Positions 17,169 through 26,369 of a stretch of DNA of 64,000 nt are shown piece by piece. Positions within the stretch are counted from its first letter, which is position 1; the number at the start of each line of letters is the position of its first letter. The DNA is from Salsuginibacillus halophilus (GTDB taxonomy: Bacteria; Bacillota; Bacilli; Bacillales; Marinococcaceae), in NCBI RefSeq assembly GCF_003014715.1, contig NZ_PYAV01000004.1, positions 1-64,000 of the forward strand, written 5' to 3'. Position numbers and translations under genes: made by a program. The notes beneath the pieces are model-generated. The model had not been told where the DNA came from. It saw only the letters and a list, made by a program, of their open reading frames with translations, and did no database searches.

Positions 17169-18794
17169 ATGAAATGTGTAAAAGGAAGCATGGTTCTATT
17201 ATTTGCAGGTGTAGTGGCAGGAAGCTCACAAGCAGCTGCAGAAGAAGTAGCGTTTGAGCAAGATTGGAAGACATTAATCGATGATCGAAACCTGGTGGAA
17301 GACGCAGATTTACCAGGTAATGGAGAGATCGAGCATATGGAGTTATTTCAAGACGAAATCCTACTGACTGATGGTGTCCCCTTTGGTGATTCTTTCATTA
17401 CCTTTGTGAATCCAGAGAATGGGGAGGTCATAGACAACTTTACGGTCGAAAACCCTTATGATCTTTTGATCTTTAACCAAACAGTAGATGACTATATTAT
17501 TTTTGATGGAGAAGAAGACTCCCCCTATGATTATACGCTTATCTATTCTGCAGAAGGCGATAAAGTGACAGAGCTTAAAGACGCACAGTTTATCGACTTT
17601 TATGGTGAAAACGATCAAAACATTCTTGTGAATGGTGGGTCTGGTTTAGAGGTTCGGGATTTTAATGATGAGGTGATTCACTCCTATGAAACGGAAGCGC
17701 TTTTTGAATTCTGGTCTACTGATCAGCATGAACTGAATCTTGTACTTGAAAACAACATGGAGCCCGCCATCGCTGAGGCTGATAACAACTTGAAGCCCGC
17801 CATCATTGCGGTTGATAACAACTTGGAACAGCAATGGGAAATTTCTGATTTCCCGGAAGGCTTCGCTGATGAGCCGGGCGACATCCGTAGTATCGATGCT
17901 TCTTTAGAAAACACGGCTGTCATACAAAATCGAGAAAATGAATTTGTGACGTATGACATGGATACAGGAGAGTTTTTAACCCGTTTGAGTGATTATAGTC
18001 TTGGCAATGGAGATGATGTAGTACCTATGATTGTTTTTGATGATCGCATACACTTCGTTGATGAAAGTGAAACTTCAAATGTTTACGTTTATGACGAAAA
18101 CCTGGAGTATGTGGATCATCACGAGACTGAAGGAACTGAAATCGACTTGCATCACATGTATATGGAAGAAGCAAACTACCAATTAATTTCAGATTATGAA
18201 AATGAAAATACGAAACTCATTAATCTATCAGGGGAAAAAGAGTGGACGTCTGAAGAAACATTGAAGTATAACCGGGATGATTTATCTCTCGCTGGATCTA
18301 CACTTGGAGATTTTGCTTATTCGAATTTCGAATTTAATAATTATGAAAACGAAATTTACTTAATGGGTGTAGATCAACCCATGACTAAGGTACATGAAAT
18401 TGATAGTGCTTATTTTCAATGGACAGCGCCAATGATTAGTTCAGATGGAGACCGAATCTTCTTTTTGACGAACGAAGAAGGTGAAACGCACCTCACTGGA
18501 ATTGAGCGTAGCACTGATGACCATGACATAACACCAGCTGATCATGAATGGACCATCGAATTGAGCCAGAGCGTAGATGACCACAGCGTAACGGAAAGCG
18601 CCATTTATATTGAGGATGAAGCTGGGGAGCGGATCGAGATTGATAAAGAAACCGCGGATCAAGAAATTCTGATCCAACCGGCAGACGGTGTATATGCTGC
18701 TGGTGACTACACTTTATATGTAACAGATGAACTGCGTTCTGAAAATGGAACCCGTCTGAATGAAGGTGCGGCTCACGAATTTACAGTTGAGTAA
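17169..18794 (+). CDS. Secreted quinoprotein-like beta-propeller with C-terminal SbsA-type Ig domain
   Basis: The product is 541 aa from ATG 17169, with AGAGGAG eight bases upstream; GTG 17160 overlaps that site. A signal peptide is present (KGSMVLLFAGVVAGSSQAAA). Residues about 25-440 are repeated beta-strand units of PQQ/WD-propeller type (FVNPENGEVIDNF, YDMDTGEFLTRL, VYDENLEYVDHH). The last 90 residues are the Ig domain common to this island, opening HEWTIELSQSVDD and ending AAHEFTVE. Related genes are at 32544-34106 (minus) and 36544-38097, and a decayed copy is at 34324-34689. No sortase motif or SLH repeat is present, so attachment may depend on the Ig domain. A likely role is an extracellular scaffold or binding protein; the ligand is unknown. 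Confidence 0.75.
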   Translation: MKCVKGSMVLLFAGVVAGSSQAAAEEVAFEQDWKTLIDDRNLVEDADLPGNGEIEHMELFQDEILLTDGVPFGDSFITFVNPENGEVIDNFTVENPYDLLIFNQTVDDYIIFDGEEDSPYDYTLIYSAEGDKVTELKDAQFIDFYGENDQNILVNGGSGLEVRDFNDEVIHSYETEALFEFWSTDQHELNLVLENNMEPAIAEADNNLKPAIIAVDNNLEQQWEISDFPEGFADEPGDIRSIDASLENTAVIQNRENEFVTYDMDTGEFLTRLSDYSLGNGDDVVPMIVFDDRIHFVDESETSNVYVYDENLEYVDHHETEGTEIDLHHMYMEEANYQLISDYENENTKLINLSGEKEWTSEETLKYNRDDLSLAGSTLGDFAYSNFEFNNYENEIYLMGVDQPMTKVHEIDSAYFQWTAPMISSDGDRIFFLTNEEGETHLTGIERSTDDHDITPADHEWTIELSQSVDDHSVTESAIYIEDEAGERIEIDKETADQEILIQPADGVYAAGDYTLYVTDELRSENGTRLNEGAAHEFTVE

Positions 18795-18827
18795 AGGTGA
18801 ACCTGGTTTTGAGGTAAGGTGAAATAA

Positions 18828-18862
18828 GCGGGGTTGTCCTTTCGGGGGGACGCCCCTTTATA
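18828..18862 (+). terminator. Terminator after propeller gene
   Basis: The stem pairs GGGGTTGTCC with GGGGACGCCCC around TTTCGG and is followed by TTTATATTT. Confidence 0.65.
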
Positions 18863-18942
18863 TTTATTGACCATCTAAGTTGTCTGCTTCCCTAAAAAAT
18901 ACTTGATTAAGCATCTGCCCGGAGCCTTTATGAGTTTGTAAC

Positions 18943-19068
18943 GTTCGTTCCTGCTCCAGCGTCGTGCGTTGCGAGAGAAGTATTGTTCGTTTCACTAGAG
19001 GCAGCGTGCGTTGCAAAACCAGTGCTGTTCGTAGCGAGCGAGCCACTGTTACTTTCTCTAAAATATGG
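18943..19068 (+). repeat. Class A 21-bp array (5 units plus terminal motif)
   Basis: Contiguous 21-bp units start at 18943, 18964, 18985, 19006 and 19027, with heads GTTCGTTCC, GTGCGTTGC, GTTCGTTTC, GTGCGTTGC and GTTCGTAGC. The closing unit at 19048 begins GTTACTTTCTCTAAAA. The remaining bases up to 19254 are AT-rich and presumably carry the promoter of the carboxypeptidase gene. Confidence 0.85.
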
Positions 19069-19254
19069 ATATTTTCACCCTTGTTCGGCCCTCCCCTTAA
19101 TAACACAAAAAGACTCATGATTTTTCAATTTATTACATAATTATATTGTAATATTTTGATATAAATAGTAATATAGAGTCTGTTAATAATTACATAGTAC
19201 TATGAGAAGCGAATCGTTTTGTTTTTCAAGGAAAGAAAAAGGGGTTAAGCGTTG

Positions 19255-20871
19255 ATGGGGGCAAAGAGAAATTGGTTTACGTTTAAGGTTTTGAGTGCGA
19301 CAGTTTTTGCAGGAAGTTTACTTTACTTTTCAGGTGAGGCTGAAGCTTTGCTTGTGAAAGAAGAACCTGTATTTCTTCAAAATGGACAAGGCGAGCAATT
19401 GGGAGAGTATCCGCTTTTGTCCAATGGATCAGAAGCTTATATAGCTTTTGATGATGTGATGAATATCGTAGATGCGGATTACAATGTTACAGAAGACGGA
19501 CTGGTAGTGACAGAAACGGCTCAATCTGCGAGCCTGCCTTCGCTTTCACCACTACCGAAAGACCGCATTCCTTCATTTACTGAGTACGGAACCTTTTCGT
19601 CAACCATTGGCGCTAGAGGCGGAGCGGTGGTCGAAAATGGAGAAAGCCTCATTTATGGTAAAAACGAAACAGAACGCTTGTATCCAGCGAGCACAACAAA
19701 AATTATGACGGCGCTTGTTGCACTCGAGCACGGGGATCTTCAAGAAACAGTTCGGGTAAGTGAGGCTACAAGTTCGATCCCCCGCCGCACTTCAACGGCT
19801 GATATTGATCCAGGTGACCGGATGACGCTTGAAGAGCTGCTTTATGCGTTAATGGTACCTTCCGGAAATGATGCAGCAGTCGCTGTGGCTGTTCATATTG
19901 CAGGCAGTGAATCGGCATTTATCGATATGATGAATGAGAAAGCAGAAGAGCTCGGTGCGATGCAAACGAATTTTAAAAACCCGCACGGCTTGCACGACGA
20001 ACAACAGTATACAACACCTGCTGACCTGGCCTTAATTGGTCATGAAGCAAGTCAGTATGAAACGTTTATGGACTTAGTGAGCACTTCAACCTACTGGGCA
20101 AGCTATACGGACCGTCACGGCCAGCCGAAAACGAGTAAATGGGAAGCAACCAACCAGCAGATTCATGCTGATAAACACCATTATGATGGGCGTATGTCCG
20201 GCGGTAAAACCGGTTATACGTCAGCATCGAGGCACAACTTAGTGACTTTTGCTGAGCAAAACGGAAATACTTACACCATTTCATTACTGCGCGGCACCCG
20301 CAATCAACGTTATCAAGACGCCGCATCTCTACTGACACATGCGTTCAATGCCCGGAGTTCGTATGATCAAACGTATAAGCAGACAGCTACATTAAACGCA
20401 GCTGAGACAACGTTAACGTGGGACGGCGTAACAACAAGTGAACAGCCGTTTGTCATTCATGCCGGCAAACATTATATCGCTTTAAATGAAATTGCTGAAC
20501 AGTTAGGGCTTCAATTAAGCAGTGAGCAGGACACAAAATTAGCTTTGGATGGCTCACTAGTCTCGTTTAACGATGCAATGCCTTTAACTGAAAACAGCCG
20601 AATGCTGGTTCCAGTACGATCGGTGTTTGAACATCTAGGTTTAGATGTTGGCTGGGATCAGCAAAACCAGGTCGTTTATGCAGATGACGGTGAAGTTGCC
20701 ATTGAGCTGCCGATCGGTCAATCCAACGCAACGTTAAACGGAGAACAAGTTAACCTCGATGTAGCAGCCGATGTAAGAAGCGGACGCACGTATGTGCCGG
20801 CCCGTTTTGTCGGCGAATCATTTGACGCTGTCGTCGACTGGGGACGCGGCCGGACGGTAGGAGCCCCATAA
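19255..20871 (+). CDS. D-alanyl-D-alanine carboxypeptidase (S11, DacF-like) with copper-amine-oxidase-like stalk domains
   Basis: The product is 538 aa from ATG 19255 (AAAAGGGG upstream; TTG 19252 also possible). A hydrophobic N-terminal signal (KVLSATVFAGSLLYFSGEAEA) is followed by a half copper-amine-oxidase-N-like segment (about 35-85). The penicillin-binding fold follows, with all three motifs: STTK (serine nucleophile and lysine, about residue 150), SGN, and KTG in GGKTGYTSAS. The enzyme trims the terminal D-Ala of peptidoglycan stem peptides and limits cross-linking. The C-terminal 140 residues are the amine-oxidase-N-like stalk (LVPVRSVFEHLGLDVGW, YVPARFVGESF) rather than the usual PBP5 C-terminal domain and membrane anchor. 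It stands alone between an array and a terminator. The enzymatic call is secure. Confidence 0.93.
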   Translation: MGAKRNWFTFKVLSATVFAGSLLYFSGEAEALLVKEEPVFLQNGQGEQLGEYPLLSNGSEAYIAFDDVMNIVDADYNVTEDGLVVTETAQSASLPSLSPLPKDRIPSFTEYGTFSSTIGARGGAVVENGESLIYGKNETERLYPASTTKIMTALVALEHGDLQETVRVSEATSSIPRRTSTADIDPGDRMTLEELLYALMVPSGNDAAVAVAVHIAGSESAFIDMMNEKAEELGAMQTNFKNPHGLHDEQQYTTPADLALIGHEASQYETFMDLVSTSTYWASYTDRHGQPKTSKWEATNQQIHADKHHYDGRMSGGKTGYTSASRHNLVTFAEQNGNTYTISLLRGTRNQRYQDAASLLTHAFNARSSYDQTYKQTATLNAAETTLTWDGVTTSEQPFVIHAGKHYIALNEIAEQLGLQLSSEQDTKLALDGSLVSFNDAMPLTENSRMLVPVRSVFEHLGLDVGWDQQNQVVYADDGEVAIELPIGQSNATLNGEQVNLDVAADVRSGRTYVPARFVGESFDAVVDWGRGRTVGAP

Positions 20872-20917
20872 ATACGAACGGGGACTCCATGATGTGAAGA
20901 AGCTATTTTGTAGTAAG

Positions 20918-20951
20918 AAAAAGCTCCGCAGTATTTACTGGGGAGCTTTTT
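20918..20951. terminator. Terminator after carboxypeptidase gene
   Basis: AAAAAGCTCC pairs with GGGAGCTTTTT around GCAGTATTTACT. It is suitable for either direction. Confidence 0.75.
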
Positions 20952-21037
20952 CAGTTACTATGTAACCTGGAAATGCGTTTTCATAGTTGGTAAAATTAAA
21001 ATTATTACTTATATCATAGAACGAAAGGTTGATGTAT

Positions 21038-22615
21038 ATGAAGAAACTTATTGGTGCCGGTGTTGCCGGTGCATTGATGTTTAGTGTAAGCAGTACAGCA
21101 CAGGCCGCATTTGATGATGTAAGTTCTACACATTGGGCGAAATCCTCTATTGAACAAATGGTCGAGAAGGAAATCATTAACGGTTACCCGGATGGTACAT
21201 ACCGCCCGGATGCATCAATTCAACGCCAGCATGTTGCGGCGATTCTCAACCGAGGGTTAGAGCTTGACGGCACAAATGAAGCGCTGCCGGCTGATCTTGG
21301 CATCAACAGCTCCCACCCTCACTACAATGACATTCAAGCTGTGTACTCAAGCGGTATCATGCAGGGAACAAATGAAGGGTTCGAACCAGAAGCTGAATTC
21401 ACACGAGCGCAGATGACCGAAGTGCTTACCAATGCCTTTGATCTTGAAGCGCAAGCATCGACGTCGTTTGACGACTTGAGTGAACAGCACTGGGGGTATG
21501 ACAGCGCTCAAGCTGCTGTAAGTGCCGGACTTGCAAGTGGCTATGAGGATAACACTTTCCGTCCGAATAACCCGACAACCCGAGCGCAGATGGCCGCATT
21601 CCTCATAAGTGCGCTTGATTATCAAGATCATGACAGCCTATCCGTTACAGTGGAAGGCGAAGAAGTTGAAGCGGTCTCTCACCACGGGGAAAGCTATATC
21701 CTTGTGAGCGATATGGAGAAGATGGGCTATGACGTAAACACGACCGATGCAGGTGCTGAAGTAGACCGTGGGGATCTCACAGCCGCGTTTGAAGCAGGTG
21801 TTCCGCGTACCGTTTTCGATAATGAGGGTGGCATGACTTTCGATGAGGCACCGATTGAGGCAGACGGAGAGCTTGCCCTGCACACCGATGTGATTGATCT
21901 AGTCTTTGGCGCAGATGTAGAAACCGGTACAGACGAGCTAACCATTGAAGCTGCCGGTTATGAAGAGGAAGAAGTTGACTGGTGGGGGCGGCCGTATCGG
22001 ACAAGTGACGATCTTTCCAATGAAGAATTTTTCCCTTGGCTGTTAGAGCATGTGCCGGCAGACTTTTATGAATCTCCGGAAAGAAATGTTGATGAGGGGC
22101 TGTTTCAAACCGCTTCAGAATTCTATGGCGAACACGAAGGTGACCAAGTGACGAAAGAAAATGTCTCGCTTTGGCTTGAAAGGGTACGCACATATTACAA
22201 CAACATTTTGAATGTTGATTACCGCACCATAGATGAAAGCTGGGCAGAAGAAACTCTTGAGCAGGTGACAACAGGTGAAATTGACGATCAAATATATGAT
22301 TACGTTGATTGGGTGAAGGAAAATGAAATTGTAATTGAAGGCTGGTTTGAGCCGGAGCCGACTTTCATTTATCGAGATGCCAGCCAACATATGCGCGGTG
22401 CTTTTGACTTCGAGATTAAGGAGTACAATGAGCGCGAAGATGTATTATTCGATATTTATGATCAAGCCATGATTGATGGTGAGTGGCAGGACTTAGGACA
22501 AGGAAGATATCAAGGGTACTCTGATATTAGAATTGGTTCTAGTATTGGTGGAAATTGGGGTCCGACATGGGGAGTTATCGGTCCATCAATCACATTCCAT
22601 TGGAGCTACCGTTAA
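21038..22615 (+). CDS. SLH-domain cell-wall-anchored protein
   Basis: The product is 525 aa from ATG 21038, with GAAAGG about ten bases upstream; TTG 21029 and ATG 21032 are in frame. The signal peptide ends SVSSTAQA. Three S-layer homology modules follow (about residues 25-195): FDDVSSTHWAKSSIEQMVEK with GYPDGTYRPDASIQR, then the HPHYNDIQAVYSSGIMQG unit, then FDDLSEQHWGYDSAQAAVS. SLH modules bind pyruvylated secondary wall polymer, so this protein is held on the cell wall. The remaining 330 residues are acidic, start with a short amine-oxidase-N-like stretch, and have no recognised catalytic motif. It is the only clear SLH protein in the window. The gene 23 bp downstream is probably co-transcribed. 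Confidence 0.9.
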   Translation: MKKLIGAGVAGALMFSVSSTAQAAFDDVSSTHWAKSSIEQMVEKEIINGYPDGTYRPDASIQRQHVAAILNRGLELDGTNEALPADLGINSSHPHYNDIQAVYSSGIMQGTNEGFEPEAEFTRAQMTEVLTNAFDLEAQASTSFDDLSEQHWGYDSAQAAVSAGLASGYEDNTFRPNNPTTRAQMAAFLISALDYQDHDSLSVTVEGEEVEAVSHHGESYILVSDMEKMGYDVNTTDAGAEVDRGDLTAAFEAGVPRTVFDNEGGMTFDEAPIEADGELALHTDVIDLVFGADVETGTDELTIEAAGYEEEEVDWWGRPYRTSDDLSNEEFFPWLLEHVPADFYESPERNVDEGLFQTASEFYGEHEGDQVTKENVSLWLERVRTYYNNILNVDYRTIDESWAEETLEQVTTGEIDDQIYDYVDWVKENEIVIEGWFEPEPTFIYRDASQHMRGAFDFEIKEYNEREDVLFDIYDQAMIDGEWQDLGQGRYQGYSDIRIGSSIGGNWGPTWGVIGPSITFHWSYR

Positions 22616-22638
22616 AAAGTTGAAAAGCAGGTGAGACA

Positions 22639-23088
22639 TTGAAAAGGGTAGTGAGCGCCGCCTTTCTAGCCGCGGCGCTGGCACTCTTGATGGCACAGGA
22701 GGCCGGCGCCGGGTTTGGCAATACAGCGCACATCAATGATGGAGCGCTTGAATTCCGGACTATAACGACGGAAGCAAGCACCGGCACACGATTCCGGACG
22801 ATTGGGTTTACCCTGACAGACAACCCTCAACAGACGTACAAGCCGCAGGAAACCGCACCGGCGTTCGGTGAGGTTTACGGACCGCAGACGTATAACGACG
22901 GCCATCCGGATAGTTATTTTCAAATCAACTCTACAAGTGCCGGAGGTGGTGATTTAGAAGTTGATTTCCTAGTCGATGAAGAAGATTACATCACGCCGGC
23001 GCTTGAAGATGCGGGGGTGGGGGGTATCACTTCTCTTAAAAACAGTAGTTTGTCGTCAGTCAATGATCAACACAGAGCTGCCGTTTAA
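22639..23088 (+). CDS. Small secreted protein, possibly truncated
   Basis: The product is 149 aa from TTG 22639, preceded by GCAGGTGAG. The signal peptide is clear (VVSAAFLAAALALLMAQEAGA). The mature part starts GFGNTAHINDGALEF and carries TGTRFRTIGFTLTD and a Gly-rich acidic segment. It resembles the N-terminal module of much larger multi-domain secreted proteins, and it stops abruptly in a low-complexity Ser-rich tail (KNSSLSSVNDQHRAAV), so it may be a 5' remnant of a longer gene. It lies 23 bp after the SLH gene and 81 bp before the deacetylase gene. No function can be given. Confidence 0.55.
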   Translation: MKRVVSAAFLAAALALLMAQEAGAGFGNTAHINDGALEFRTITTEASTGTRFRTIGFTLTDNPQQTYKPQETAPAFGEVYGPQTYNDGHPDSYFQINSTSAGGGDLEVDFLVDEEDYITPALEDAGVGGITSLKNSSLSSVNDQHRAAV

Positions 23089-23169
23089 TTTCTCTAAGTG
23101 ACACAAGGTTATGCTTTATTATAAAATGACTGAAGTGACTGAGAGTTTAGAGAAGCGAGGTGCAAGTTT

Positions 23170-24072
23170 TTGAAATACCTATTGCCAATTGTAGGTGTTC
23201 TTATTATCGGGGCATTAGTGACTTATATGGCCGTGCTGCCATCAGACCCTCCGGATAATGAAGCATCTGATCAACAAAACGGTTCACAAGACGAGCCGGG
23301 CTCAGAAGATGCAAAGGCCCCCGAAGATGCAGAGCATAACATCCCAGTGTTAATGTATCACGATTTTGACACAGAAGAAGAGAATTCTTTAACGGTACAC
23401 CCTGATGATTTTCGCGATCAGCTTGAAGCATTAGATAATGCCGGCTACGAAACAATTAATGACCAAGATTTAATCGACTTTAAAAACGGGGATGAAGATG
23501 CACTGCCTGAGCAGCCGATACTGATTACAATTGATGACGGCTATGTATCCAATTACGAGTATGCTTATCCCATATTAGAAGAGATGGACATGCAGGCGAC
23601 GATCTACATTATTGTTGAGCGTAGAGATGTAGGAGCGGACAATCATTTCAGTTGGGAAGAGGCTCGTGAAATGGTAGAGAGTGGTCATATTGATATCCAA
23701 CACCATACGTACGATTCACATCACTACATTGAAACTGAAGATGGGGAAGAATCACCTGTCTTGGCGGCTCGAAAGCCGGAGGAATCAGGAGAAGCGTATG
23801 AAGAGCGCGTGCGTGAAGATATGGCTTTAGGCATTAAGCGGGTGGAAGAAGAATTAGGAATTACAATGAACTCCTTTACCATGCCTTATGGAAGATCCAA
23901 TCAAACGATACGTGATGTCTCAGAGGACCTTGGGATTGAAATGTTTTTCACGGTACGTGCACAGATGAACACCGAAGAGGAAGTTAAGGATGGATTGATG
24001 CATCGGTTTAATGTACCCGGCGGAATGTCAAGCCAAGAGTTGATCGATATGCTAGAAGAACATAAATCTTAG
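23170..24072 (+). CDS. Polysaccharide deacetylase (NodB/CE4 fold), membrane- or wall-associated
   Basis: The product is 300 aa from TTG 23170, with GCGAGGTGC upstream. An N-terminal hydrophobic anchor (LLPIVGVLIIGALVTYMAVL) is followed by an acidic linker. The CE4 domain has VLMYHDF, motif 1 ILITIDDGY (catalytic base and metal Asp) and motif 2 HHTYDSHH, with the H-x-x-x-x-H metal ligands. FTMPYGRSN replaces the usual R-P-P-x-G motif 3. The enzyme removes N-acetyl groups from peptidoglycan, poly-GlcNAc or a similar glycan outside the cell. It closes a same-strand run with the SLH gene and the small secreted gene and ends at a bidirectional terminator. The family call is secure; the substrate is unknown. 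Confidence 0.9.
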   Translation: MKYLLPIVGVLIIGALVTYMAVLPSDPPDNEASDQQNGSQDEPGSEDAKAPEDAEHNIPVLMYHDFDTEEENSLTVHPDDFRDQLEALDNAGYETINDQDLIDFKNGDEDALPEQPILITIDDGYVSNYEYAYPILEEMDMQATIYIIVERRDVGADNHFSWEEAREMVESGHIDIQHHTYDSHHYIETEDGEESPVLAARKPEESGEAYEERVREDMALGIKRVEEELGITMNSFTMPYGRSNQTIRDVSEDLGIEMFFTVRAQMNTEEEVKDGLMHRFNVPGGMSSQELIDMLEEHKS

Positions 24073-24113
24073 TAGAAAAGCCTCGCGGGAGAACACCGCG
24101 AGGCTTTTCTACT
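24071..24113. terminator. Bidirectional terminator, convergent genes
   Basis: An 18-bp perfect stem has arms AGTAGAAAAGCCTCGCGG and CCGCGAGGCTTTTCTACT. It serves the deacetylase and the convergent acyltransferase, whose stop codon overlaps it. Confidence 0.9.
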
Positions 24114-25293
24114 AATTGCTGCGCTCATCCTTTTTCGAGATGAAAGGATTTTGTTTCGGCCAGGCGCCGAAGAATATCCAGCCGCCTTTCATGTATTTTA
24201 GTACGAAAGTGACAATAATCCACGTTAAGCCTAAAGCGGTTAAAAAACCACCTGCAATCCATGCGTGATACACTAGAGAGGTTGGGTCATTGAAGTCTGC
24301 TGTCATGCGATAAGCATGGAGTACAAGCGGATGAAGCAGGTAAATGCCGAATGATACAATACCTAAATGAATGAGTGTATTTACAATCGGCCGTGGCCAG
24401 TGTTTATAGATCCAGTATGAAAGCTGAAGTAGTATGATCGCTGTTGTGATCGTGTGGATGTTCCAAAACATTGTATAAATCCTAGAATCAAATGTCATTC
24501 CATAAGCTCTCGTTAGGTAGTAAATATAAATATGCCCACCGGCACCAAATAACCAAAAACCCCATACACCGAGCCAAAGAAAGAGACGTTTCGTTTGGAA
24601 GTTTTCTTTAGTGACACGCAGCCAGTCAGACACTTTATGATAGTAGATACCAATAAATGCGCCGGTGAAATAGTATCCTGCATACCAAATCGCCAAGCTG
24701 GCAGGTTCTTGATACTGTAGTGACATATTGTTGTAAAAAACAAAGGCCCATTGAATAAGCAAGCCGATCCATAAAGCGTTTACGACCGTAAAGCGGCTTT
24801 TCTGCATCCATTTTAAAAACAGCGGGAAAATCATGTAAAACTGCACGCTGATAAACACAAAGTACAAGTGAGGGTGAGCACTTCCTGTTAAGAGGTCACC
24901 TACAAATTGATAAAAAGCACCGCTCCATGTCTCCGGACCGTGCCGGAGGACGGCTTGATTTAATTCAAAATATAAAATTGAAAAGAACAAATAAGGTATA
25001 AGGATATAGAGGAGGCGCCTTTTGTAAAAACGTGTTACGAGTCCGCGGTCTACGGGACGCTGGTAATAGTTGTAGAACAAAATAAAACTAGTCAATAAAA
25101 TAAACGTAGGTGTACCAAACTTGAAAAACATATTTAAAAAATTATATCCGGCCAGCGACGTTGATGGTCCATCAATCTGTGCTGCAGGGTTTGATGTCGA
25201 ATGAACCATAATTACCGCTAAAATTGCCAAAGCGCGGACAACAAATATTTCATTAATTGATTGATTGCCAGGGTCCGGCTTCACGAACGTCAC
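24112..25293 (-). CDS. Acyltransferase-3 family integral membrane protein
   Basis: The 393-aa protein starts at ATG 25293, preceded by AAGGAGTGACG. INEIFVVRALAILAVIMVHST near the N-terminus is the family opening, with the conserved R and H. About ten hydrophobic spans follow (FLNMFFKFGTPTFILLTSFI, LYFVFISVQFYMIFPLF, IVSFGIYLLHPLVLHAY). Members of this family O-acylate sugars, peptidoglycan or secondary wall polymers at the membrane. Unlike the gene at 9161, this one has no SGNH domain. The C-terminal tail is short and basic. It is transcribed alone. The substrate is unknown. Confidence 0.9.
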   Translation of the reverse strand: MTFVKPDPGNQSINEIFVVRALAILAVIMVHSTSNPAAQIDGPSTSLAGYNFLNMFFKFGTPTFILLTSFILFYNYYQRPVDRGLVTRFYKRRLLYILIPYLFFSILYFELNQAVLRHGPETWSGAFYQFVGDLLTGSAHPHLYFVFISVQFYMIFPLFLKWMQKSRFTVVNALWIGLLIQWAFVFYNNMSLQYQEPASLAIWYAGYYFTGAFIGIYYHKVSDWLRVTKENFQTKRLFLWLGVWGFWLFGAGGHIYIYYLTRAYGMTFDSRIYTMFWNIHTITTAIILLQLSYWIYKHWPRPIVNTLIHLGIVSFGIYLLHPLVLHAYRMTADFNDPTSLVYHAWIAGGFLTALGLTWIIVTFVLKYMKGGWIFFGAWPKQNPFISKKDERSN

Positions 25294-25719
25294 TCCTTGT
25301 CACACAATTTCGCATGTGATGCTGAATTTTTCTTTCTACATTTTATCATGAACCACCGTCTGAGTATTGTGTACATAGAATTTCCCAAAAAATTTTACCG
25401 GAAAATATCAGTCGTAACGCTTGTAAAGTTAAAGCTGACGAAATAGTTTTATAAAGTTTTCTGTAAGAAAGCAGAGCTGGAGGCGCCGACAGACTATATA
25501 GTGATAAAAGTATATAGATTGAGAGCCAAGAATGGGTTGATATCGCTCTTGTGAAATATCTATGTGATCAAATGTTGTGTGAAATGACGAACTTCTCATT
25601 TCAAGAAAGTCATTGCCGCAGATTTGCGTCATTGTGGAAAATTTTATAAAAGTGGTTACATCCCTCGTCAATTTCTTTAAGTGTGATTTATAATAAATTT
25701 ATACTAAATAGAAATTAAG
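25294..25719. other. AT-rich intergenic region between divergent genes
   Basis: This 426-bp gap holds no credible gene; small frames on both strands lack ribosome-binding sites. It must contain the promoters of the divergent acyltransferase and lipoprotein genes. ATAATAAATTTATACTAAAT at 25690-25709 is a plausible -10 region for the lipoprotein. Confidence 0.4.
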
Positions 25720-25728
25720 GTGATGGAT

Positions 25729-26235
25729 ATGAAGAAAAGTGTAATAGCATTAACTGTACCTTTTTTTGCAGCAGCGCTCTTAACAGCGTGTGGCAATGGT
25801 GAAGATGTCGAAGAACCGGATGCAACAGCAGATGAAAACGGTGAAGAAACCGAAGAAAATATGGATGACGAAGCTGACGACGATGTAGAAGAAGCAGCGG
25901 ACCCGGCGGAAGAAGAAGAGCCGGAAATCGACGAAGCTGAACTTGAAAGTGCGCTCTCTGACCTCGATGGGGTAGAAGATGTAGTCGCTCAACTCACGGA
26001 CGGCACGATCATCCTTGATGTGACAGTGAGTGACGCCGACGTTGACACCGATGCTTTAGCGGACGATATCGCTGACGAAGCTGATAACGAACTCGAAGAT
26101 GCTTACACGTACGACATTGTGTTCATTCACGAAGGTGAAGATATCGATGCCGTCGTTATTGAAAATGAAGATCTAGACGACGTTGATGAAGACGAAGACA
26201 CTGAAGCTGAAGAAGCAGCAGAAGACGATGAATAA
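25729..26235 (+). CDS. Acidic lipoprotein, function unknown
   Basis: The product is 168 aa from ATG 25729, after AAGGTGAT. The signal peptide ends in lipobox LLTACGNG, so the protein should be lipidated and held on the outer face of the membrane. A strongly acidic linker follows, then a compact domain of about 70 residues (LSDLDGVEDVVAQLTDGTI, ILDVTVSDADVDTDALADD). Related sequence, lacking an N-terminus, is readable at 57520-57692. A near-exact copy of its last codons plus terminator is found at 38209-38284, which points to duplication of this 3' region. No enzymatic motif is present. Confidence 0.75.
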   Translation: MKKSVIALTVPFFAAALLTACGNGEDVEEPDATADENGEETEENMDDEADDDVEEAADPAEEEEPEIDEAELESALSDLDGVEDVVAQLTDGTIILDVTVSDADVDTDALADDIADEADNELEDAYTYDIVFIHEGEDIDAVVIENEDLDDVDEDEDTEAEEAAEDDE

Positions 26236-26252
26236 ATAGCATATATTTTTGC

Positions 26253-26292
26253 ATCCCCCTCACGGCAACGCTGCTGTGAGGGGGATTTTTTA
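26253..26292 (+). terminator. Terminator after lipoprotein gene
   Basis: ATCCCCCTCACGGC pairs with the CTGTGAGGGGGAT arm, followed by six T. The same terminator is duplicated at 38241-38281. Confidence 0.85.
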
Positions 26293-26295
26293 ACA

Positions 26296-26350
26296 GGGGT
26301 CAGACCCCTGCCAAAAACGGTCATGATTCTGCACAAATTTGCTCACTTTT
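26296..26350 (+). repeat. REP-like GGGGTCAGACCCC unit
   Basis: The palindrome at 26296-26308 is followed by TGCCAAAAACGGTCAT and TGCTCACTTTT, as in the 1658 and 3457 elements. It has no second palindrome. It directly joins terminator and class A array. Confidence 0.7.
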
Positions 26351-26369
26351 CATTCGCAGCCTGCATAGT

